Shown here in pieces: positions 5,270-9,629 of a stretch of DNA of 9,629 bases. The notes beneath the pieces are model-generated. The model was not told the origin of the DNA and did no database searches. It saw nothing but the letters and a program-made list of their open reading frames with translations. Source of the stretch: Chitinophagaceae bacterium (GTDB lineage: Bacteria; Bacteroidota; Bacteroidia; Chitinophagales; Chitinophagaceae); NCBI GenBank assembly GCA_947461495.1, contig CANHLV010000042.1:1-9629 (forward strand), read 5' to 3'. Both the position numbers and the translations under genes were made by a program. The stretch's first letter is position 1; each line of letters begins with the position of its first letter.

Positions 5270-6280
5270 ATGGATTCGCTCACTCATATTGCGTTAGGTG
5301 CATGCATTGGTGAGTTGTTTTTTGAAAAAGGCTTTGGTAAAAAAGCCATGATTTGGGGCGCTTTGGCACAAAGTATTCCTGATATTGATTTTATCACTTC
5401 TTTATGGATGAACACGCCGGAATCATTGTTAGCGCATAGAGGATTTACCCATTCACTTGTATTCGCTGTTATCATCATCCCCGTTCTTACATTGCTGGCC
5501 AATCAAATCCATAAGCCTCATAATATCACGTTTTTAAAATGGGTTTTATTTTTTACTATTTCAGTTTTATTGCACTTATATATTGATGCTTTCAATAACT
5601 ATGGCATTGGTTGGTTCGAGCCGTTTAGTCATCATCGATTTTCATTCAATATCATTTATGTGGCAGATCCATTTTTTTCTGTTCCATTATTAATCACATT
5701 TATTTCCTTAGTCATTTCGAATAAATATCAACTCAAAAGAAAAAAATGGGTGATAATTGGGATGAGTATTTCTTTTATTTATCTAGGTTATTGTGTTGTA
5801 AATAAAAACCTTGCCGATCAAAGATTTAGAAGCCAGACAATGAAACAGCATATTCATTACAACAACTATTTTACTACTCCGGCTCCATTACAAAATTGGC
5901 TATGGTATGCGGTGGCAGCAACCGACAGTGGGTATGAGATTGGATATTTTTCATTATTAGATAAACAAAACAAAATTAATTTTCATTTTATTCAAGCCAA
6001 CCATCAACTATACAAAGAAGTTTATGACCATGAATCCTTACAAAAGCTTATCAGATTTTCAAAAGGATTTTATTTTATTCAACAACGAAACGACAGTTTG
6101 ATTTTTAATGACCTTAGATTTGGTCAGATTTTAGGTTGGAGATATCCAAATAATGATTTTGTATTTCATTATAATTTAGAGCATGATGTAAATAATAAAC
6201 TTATTATTCAAAAGGGAAGAATGATGAACTGGAATCGAGATGAATTTCGCTTTTATGTAAAACGTGTAATGGGTTTTTAA
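5270..6280 (+). CDS. YdjM-family membrane-bound metal-dependent hydrolase (DUF457 type)
   Basis: Predicted inner-membrane protein of 336 residues with the YdjM/LexA-binding-type hydrolase motifs. These are the N-terminal DSLTH (2-6), PDID (37-40), HRGFTHS (56-62) and HLYIDAFNNYG (102-112). His and Asp at these places are the likely metal ligands. Hydrophobic helices lie near 62-78, 90-106, 132-150 and 160-178. The C-terminal third (about 185-336) is soluble and rich in aromatic and basic residues. The family is poorly understood: E. coli YdjM is SOS-regulated, and a lipid-related hydrolase role is only suggested. It starts 15 bases after the second usp gene, so it is part of that operon. Its stop overlaps the 3' end of the convergent phospholipase D gene by 4 bases. 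Confidence 0.85.
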   Translation: MDSLTHIALGACIGELFFEKGFGKKAMIWGALAQSIPDIDFITSLWMNTPESLLAHRGFTHSLVFAVIIIPVLTLLANQIHKPHNITFLKWVLFFTISVLLHLYIDAFNNYGIGWFEPFSHHRFSFNIIYVADPFFSVPLLITFISLVISNKYQLKRKKWVIIGMSISFIYLGYCVVNKNLADQRFRSQTMKQHIHYNNYFTTPAPLQNWLWYAVAATDSGYEIGYFSLLDKQNKINFHFIQANHQLYKEVYDHESLQKLIRFSKGFYFIQQRNDSLIFNDLRFGQILGWRYPNNDFVFHYNLEHDVNNKLIIQKGRMMNWNRDEFRFYVKRVMGF

Positions 6281-7443
6281 TGCTCTCTTTTGAAAAAAAA
6301 GGTAACAGCTTTTAATACTACACTTATGAATTGATAAGAAAACCACCTATTAAATTGTATAATAGCATTTTTTGCCAATTGGTGATTTTGTTCTGTTATT
6401 TTATAACAATCTTCATCAATGATGGCCGTTAATTCTTGATGTAATTGTTTAGCTAAATAAGCGTTGTCGATATCTACATTTAATTCAATACTGGTATAAG
6501 TGCTGATGTTGTTGATGTTGTAAGAACCAATTGTAATCTGCTGTTGATCTGCAACAGCTAATTTACCATGAAGTATATTTTTTTGATATTCATACAGTTC
6601 GATGTTATTTCTCAGTAGCCAATCATAAAGCCATCGTTCTGCCCTTTTTGCAATCATCACATCTGATGGTCCTGCAGTAATTACTTTTATATTTACGCCT
6701 CTTTTTGCAGCCGATGCCAAAAGTCTTCTTATTGCTTTTCCCGGAATAAAATAACTGCAAAGGATAATGATTTCTTCTTGAGCATTTCTCAACATTTCGA
6801 GATAAGTAATTGAAATTTCATTTTTATGTCTGATCCAGTCGTTTCTTCTTATCCGTATTTTACACCTTTCATTGATGATTATTTTTTCGAAAGTATTTTT
6901 TGCATCATTATTGATTTCAATATCCCTATAAGGTAGTGAATACCATATTGAGTGGCAAAAATCATTTATGGCTATGACAACCTCTCCTTCAATACATACA
7001 GCAAAATCAAGCCATGCTTTTCTTTTCGGTAAATCATTGTATCTGTTGGCAATGTTAATGCCACCTACAAGTGCTTTTTGATTATCGATACAAATGATTT
7101 TCTGATGTAATCTCCTTCCTAAATAACAAGCTTTAGTCTTAAGCAATGGCTCAAAGAATCTAAACTGAATACCATTTGATGTCAATCTATCAATAAAGTA
7201 CTTGCTGAGTGATTGAGAAGCAATTCCGTCGGCAATGATATAAATTTCTACCTTTCTATGAGCTGCTTCAATTAAAGCTTCTGCAACTTTTTGACCAGTT
7301 TCATCATCACTGAAAATATAGGTTTGAATGTGAATCAATGATTGTGCCTCATGTATCATTTTTTCTAAAGTGGTAAAAAATTCATTGCCTCCATTTAAAA
7401 TAATTGCTTTATTGAGATGAGTATAATGATTGCCAACGTTCAT
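6277..7443 (-). CDS. Phospholipase D-family cardiolipin synthase, ClsB-like
   Basis: Two-HKD phospholipase D superfamily enzyme of 388 residues, most likely joining phospholipids to make cardiolipin at the inner membrane. Both catalytic motifs are complete: His113-x-Lys115-x4-Asp120 with GGIN after it (127-130), and His292-x-Lys294-x4-Asp299 followed by GSYNINN (306-312). Unlike ClsA there is no N-terminal pair of membrane helices; the size and soluble N-terminus resemble E. coli ClsB. The last about 25 residues (WFSYQFISVVLKAVTFFF) are hydrophobic and aromatic and may attach it to the membrane. Its ATG at 7441-7443 overlaps the end of the phosphorylase-like gene by 4 bases (ATGA type), so translation is coupled. 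It could instead be a phospholipase or transphosphatidylase of other specificity, but the HxKx4D spacing and length favour cardiolipin synthase. Confidence 0.87.
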   Translation of the reverse strand: MNVGNHYTHLNKAIILNGGNEFFTTLEKMIHEAQSLIHIQTYIFSDDETGQKVAEALIEAAHRKVEIYIIADGIASQSLSKYFIDRLTSNGIQFRFFEPLLKTKACYLGRRLHQKIICIDNQKALVGGINIANRYNDLPKRKAWLDFAVCIEGEVVIAINDFCHSIWYSLPYRDIEINNDAKNTFEKIIINERCKIRIRRNDWIRHKNEISITYLEMLRNAQEEIIILCSYFIPGKAIRRLLASAAKRGVNIKVITAGPSDVMIAKRAERWLYDWLLRNNIELYEYQKNILHGKLAVADQQQITIGSYNINNISTYTSIELNVDIDNAYLAKQLHQELTAIIDEDCYKITEQNHQLAKNAIIQFNRWFSYQFISVVLKAVTFFFKREH

Positions 7444-9104
7444 GATATTTCTTTTTCAGTTCTGTTGTATAGTTTCTGATAATACTCAGTGGCCATTCTG
7501 TTACTGTCGAATTTGGGTATAATGTCCTGCATGCTTTTTTTGATGATTTCATTCCATCTGTTTGGATAGTCATAATAGATTGGCAACAATTCATTTTCAA
7601 TCAGATTGTATAAGTTTGTGGCATCAGCTTCATCTTGCAAATGATCAGCAAGTGTTGTGTCGCACTCAGGAATGATAAATGAATTTGTTTTGTCTTTGGC
7701 AAATTCTGGAAACCAACCATCTGGAACTCCAATGTTTACAGCGCCATTCATGGCAGCGGCAATTCCACTTGTACCTGAAGCTTCGTGGTACATTCTTGGG
7801 TTGTTCACCCAAATATCAGCTCCTGATTTTAGGATTTTTGAAAGTGTTAGTTCATAGCCGACGAGTATTGAACAATTGTTATGTGCTTTACACACGTTTA
7901 CTATTTTATCAAATACGCCAATCCCATAATAGTCCATTGGGTAAGGTTTTCCTGCCCAGATGATTTGTACAGGTCTTTGTTTATTACCAACTAATTTTTC
8001 AAACCGATCTAAATCTTGTAATAATAAATCAGCTCTTTTATAACCTGCAAATCTCTTGGCAAAAATTATCGTACAAATGTTTTCGTCATAAATTTCACCG
8101 CATTGATCCGCAACAATTTCAAATAATAACTTTTTTCTTTTTTTCTTGAGCAGATTTATTTCAAAATCCTTCTCACTCAATTTTTGATACATTTCTTTAT
8201 CATGCCAATATGAATAACTTTGCGCGTTAGTGATGCCAATAATTTCGCAAATATCTTTTTGTTGTGACCATAATTTAATCAGTGTTTTTTTGTGTATTTC
8301 TGAAACGCCATTAGCAATGCCTGATAATCTTAAAGCCGTTAATGTGTGGTCGATATTATCTCCAGTACAACCTGAAATAGCTATAATTTCAGCAATCGGG
8401 ATATCACAGAAAAATCCAAGTTTATCAAGTAATGTGATGTTGGATTTCTTATTTCCTGATTCTTCAGGTGTATGATTGGTGTAAACTAACCGCTTTTTTA
8501 CTTCTACTGTGTTTTTGAATTTATTATACAGATAAAATACAAGGGGCAATGCATGAGACTCATTAAGATGATAGATATCTATTTCTAATTTCAAAACTTC
8601 CAGTAACCGGGCGCCACCGGCTCCCAATAAAATTGCTGCTGCTATAGAAGTTTCGGGATTTGAATCATAAAGCTTGTGTGAAATTGTTTTGGCGAGATAA
8701 TCATTTTCAGGTAAGTCAGTAGTCAGCAAAAATAATGGTGCCGTTTTAAATATTTCAGGGTCTAGATAATATGCTGCAACCCAAACATCATGTTTGGCAA
8801 TTTTGATGGTAAACCTGATTTCTGTATCTCTCAAAAAACCATAACTTTTTTCTTCAAAAAGTATATCCATAGTTTGGTCCTGCTTCCTGATCTGATTGTA
8901 ATAACCATATTTCCAAAGAATGCCAATACCAACCACATTTTGTTTTAATTCATAAGCACTTTTCATAAAAGAACCGGAAAGAAAACCCAATCCGCCAGCA
9001 TAAGTTTTCAATGCCTGATCTATCCCATATTCCATACAGAAGTAGGCCACTGGTTTTTCATATGGTTTCTGTGTTTGATAGCTATGAGAAAATTGAAATG
9101 ACAA
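7440..9104 (-). CDS. Alpha-glucan phosphorylase-like glycosyltransferase (GT35 type) lacking the PLP lysine
   Basis: Protein of 554 residues from the short alpha-glucan phosphorylase family, which normally releases glucose-1-phosphate from glycogen. Visible family motifs are YFCMEYGI (21-28), TYAGGLGFLSGS (34-45), HLNESHALPL (179-188), YTNHTPEESGN (208-218), FAKRFAGYKRADLLL (348-362) with the phosphate-site Arg351 and Lys356 equivalents, and WAGKPYP (383-389). The segment NNPRMYHEASGTSG (434-447) is followed by I-A-A-A-M-N-G. In phosphorylases this last segment reads SGMK or GNMK, with Lys holding pyridoxal phosphate; here position 449 is Ala. The frame is otherwise intact. It may belong to a subfamily working without PLP, or have lost phosphorolysis and act as a transferase or sensor. 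It lies 11 bases after hsp20 and overlaps the cardiolipin synthase gene by 4 bases. A glgP symbol is withheld because of the missing lysine. Confidence 0.85.
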   Translation of the reverse strand: MSFQFSHSYQTQKPYEKPVAYFCMEYGIDQALKTYAGGLGFLSGSFMKSAYELKQNVVGIGILWKYGYYNQIRKQDQTMDILFEEKSYGFLRDTEIRFTIKIAKHDVWVAAYYLDPEIFKTAPLFLLTTDLPENDYLAKTISHKLYDSNPETSIAAAILLGAGGARLLEVLKLEIDIYHLNESHALPLVFYLYNKFKNTVEVKKRLVYTNHTPEESGNKKSNITLLDKLGFFCDIPIAEIIAISGCTGDNIDHTLTALRLSGIANGVSEIHKKTLIKLWSQQKDICEIIGITNAQSYSYWHDKEMYQKLSEKDFEINLLKKKRKKLLFEIVADQCGEIYDENICTIIFAKRFAGYKRADLLLQDLDRFEKLVGNKQRPVQIIWAGKPYPMDYYGIGVFDKIVNVCKAHNNCSILVGYELTLSKILKSGADIWVNNPRMYHEASGTSGIAAAMNGAVNIGVPDGWFPEFAKDKTNSFIIPECDTTLADHLQDEADATNLYNLIENELLPIYYDYPNRWNEIIKKSMQDIIPKFDSNRMATEYYQKLYNRTEKEIS

Positions 9105-9115
9105 TGATTTTGAAA

Positions 9116-9556
9116 TTAATAAACCGCAATTCTAGTTGTGAAATCATTGATAATACTTTCGGATTTAGGTACATGTATTTTCAAAATGCCACTGTCATAA
9201 GTAGCACTTACAAAACTTAAATCTGTATTTTCAGGAAGTACAATTTCTCTTTGAAATTTACAGCAATCAAACTCTCTTGTTCTGAATGTTTTGGTTTCTT
9301 CTGCTGTTTCTTTGTGATAAACACTCACATTTAAAATATTATTTCTTCCTTCAATGAAAAACTCTTCACGTTTAACACCTGGTATGATCATCTCTACTGT
9401 AACTACATTTCCTTTGTCGATAACATTAACCATAGGCTTTCTTATAATCGCATTTGACTTTTTAAAACTGTCACTGATCATATTTCTGTCACATGAAGGG
9501 ACAAAAATACCTGGGTAGATTTCTTTGGCTGGCTCTTGTATAAGTTGCATTGTCAT
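9116..9556 (-). CDS. Small heat shock protein, Hsp20/alpha-crystallin family
   Basis: ATP-independent holdase chaperone of 146 residues, a typical length. The N-terminal arm covers about 1-40. The alpha-crystallin domain (about 41-132) runs from PMVNVIDKGNVVTVEMIIPG through the EEFFIEGRNN strand to the hallmark SGILKIHVPK (122-131). The C-terminal tail contains the oligomerisation motif I-x-I/V as Ile143-Ala-Val145. Cys99 and Cys98 side by side in FDCCKF are a small oddity for a cytoplasmic sHSP. Two in-frame ATGs are present (9554-9556 and 9548-9550), and the first is taken. It is the first gene of an operon with the phosphorylase-like and cardiolipin synthase genes, only 11 bases before the next start. 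Confidence 0.93.
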   Translation of the reverse strand: MTMQLIQEPAKEIYPGIFVPSCDRNMISDSFKKSNAIIRKPMVNVIDKGNVVTVEMIIPGVKREEFFIEGRNNILNVSVYHKETAEETKTFRTREFDCCKFQREIVLPENTDLSFVSATYDSGILKIHVPKSESIINDFTTRIAVY

Positions 9557-9585
9557 GTTTGTTAATATTAAAATGAAGTAAAGAT

Positions 9586-9629
9586 GTAAATTAAGACAGC
9601 TGAATTTTTTATACTATGACTACAATTCA
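9586..9629 (-). promoter_or_regulatory. Possible degenerate version of the shared promoter, upstream of hsp20
   Basis: Minus strand: TGAATTGTAGTCAT (9629-9616) has a good right half (GTCAT) but a left half shifted by one base. After exactly 22 bp comes TAATTTAC (9593-9586), which matches four of the six fixed positions of TAnnTTTG. The spacing fits the other four promoters but the sequence match is poor, and the window ends at the operator edge. Confidence 0.25.

Noticed and set aside
7409..7600. A 63-codon minus-strand frame across the cardiolipin synthase/phosphorylase junction
   Set aside because: It overlaps two well-supported genes on the same strand in another frame.

Overview
The window is AT-rich DNA from a member of the Bacteroidota, most likely a Chitinophagaceae-type or related environmental bacterium. 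This rests on Bacteroidota-style -7 promoter elements (TAnnTTTG), a lack of clear Shine-Dalgarno sequences, a permease-ATPase-MCE gene order, and tandem-domain universal stress proteins. The genus cannot be fixed from the sequence alone.

Layout. Positions 1-579 (minus) hold the N-terminal two thirds of a PfkB-type 6-phosphofructokinase, cut by the window edge. Positions 580-846 are an intergenic region built from two diverged tandem copies of one cassette: operator, -7 element, short conserved transcribed block, intrinsic terminator, all on the minus strand. Positions 847-3437 (minus) are a three-gene Mla/MCE lipid transport operon, mlaE-mlaF-mlaD. Positions 3438-3563 are a divergent promoter region. 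Positions 3564-6280 (plus) are two universal stress protein genes followed by a YdjM-family membrane protein. Positions 6277-9556 (minus) are a second operon: hsp20, an alpha-glucan phosphorylase-like gene, and a ClsB-like phospholipase D/cardiolipin synthase. It meets the plus-strand operon tail to tail with a 4-base overlap.

How the genes fit together. The set (two Usp proteins, PfkB, Hsp20, a glycogen-mobilising-type enzyme, cardiolipin synthase, phospholipid transport) looks like a stress, low-oxygen or energy-limitation island. Its content recalls the Mycobacterium tuberculosis DosR regulon (usp, pfkB, hspX), but the comparison is by analogy.

Main discovery. Four promoters in the window share one architecture: a 14-bp palindrome of Crp/Fnr type (TGA-N6-TCA core, best written WTGAYNNNNRTCAT), exactly 22 bp, then a TAnnTTTG-like -7 element. 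That puts the operator centre near -41, the class II activator position. Two of these promoters drive the mla and usp operons divergently. The other two lie in tandem upstream of pfkB, and each is followed by a near-identical 30-nt block and a terminator hairpin with a compensatory base-pair change. This predicts two sibling small RNAs of about 65 nt, or a duplicated attenuator leader, under Crp/Fnr-type control. A second point is that the phosphorylase-like enzyme has Ala where the family has its pyridoxal-phosphate lysine.
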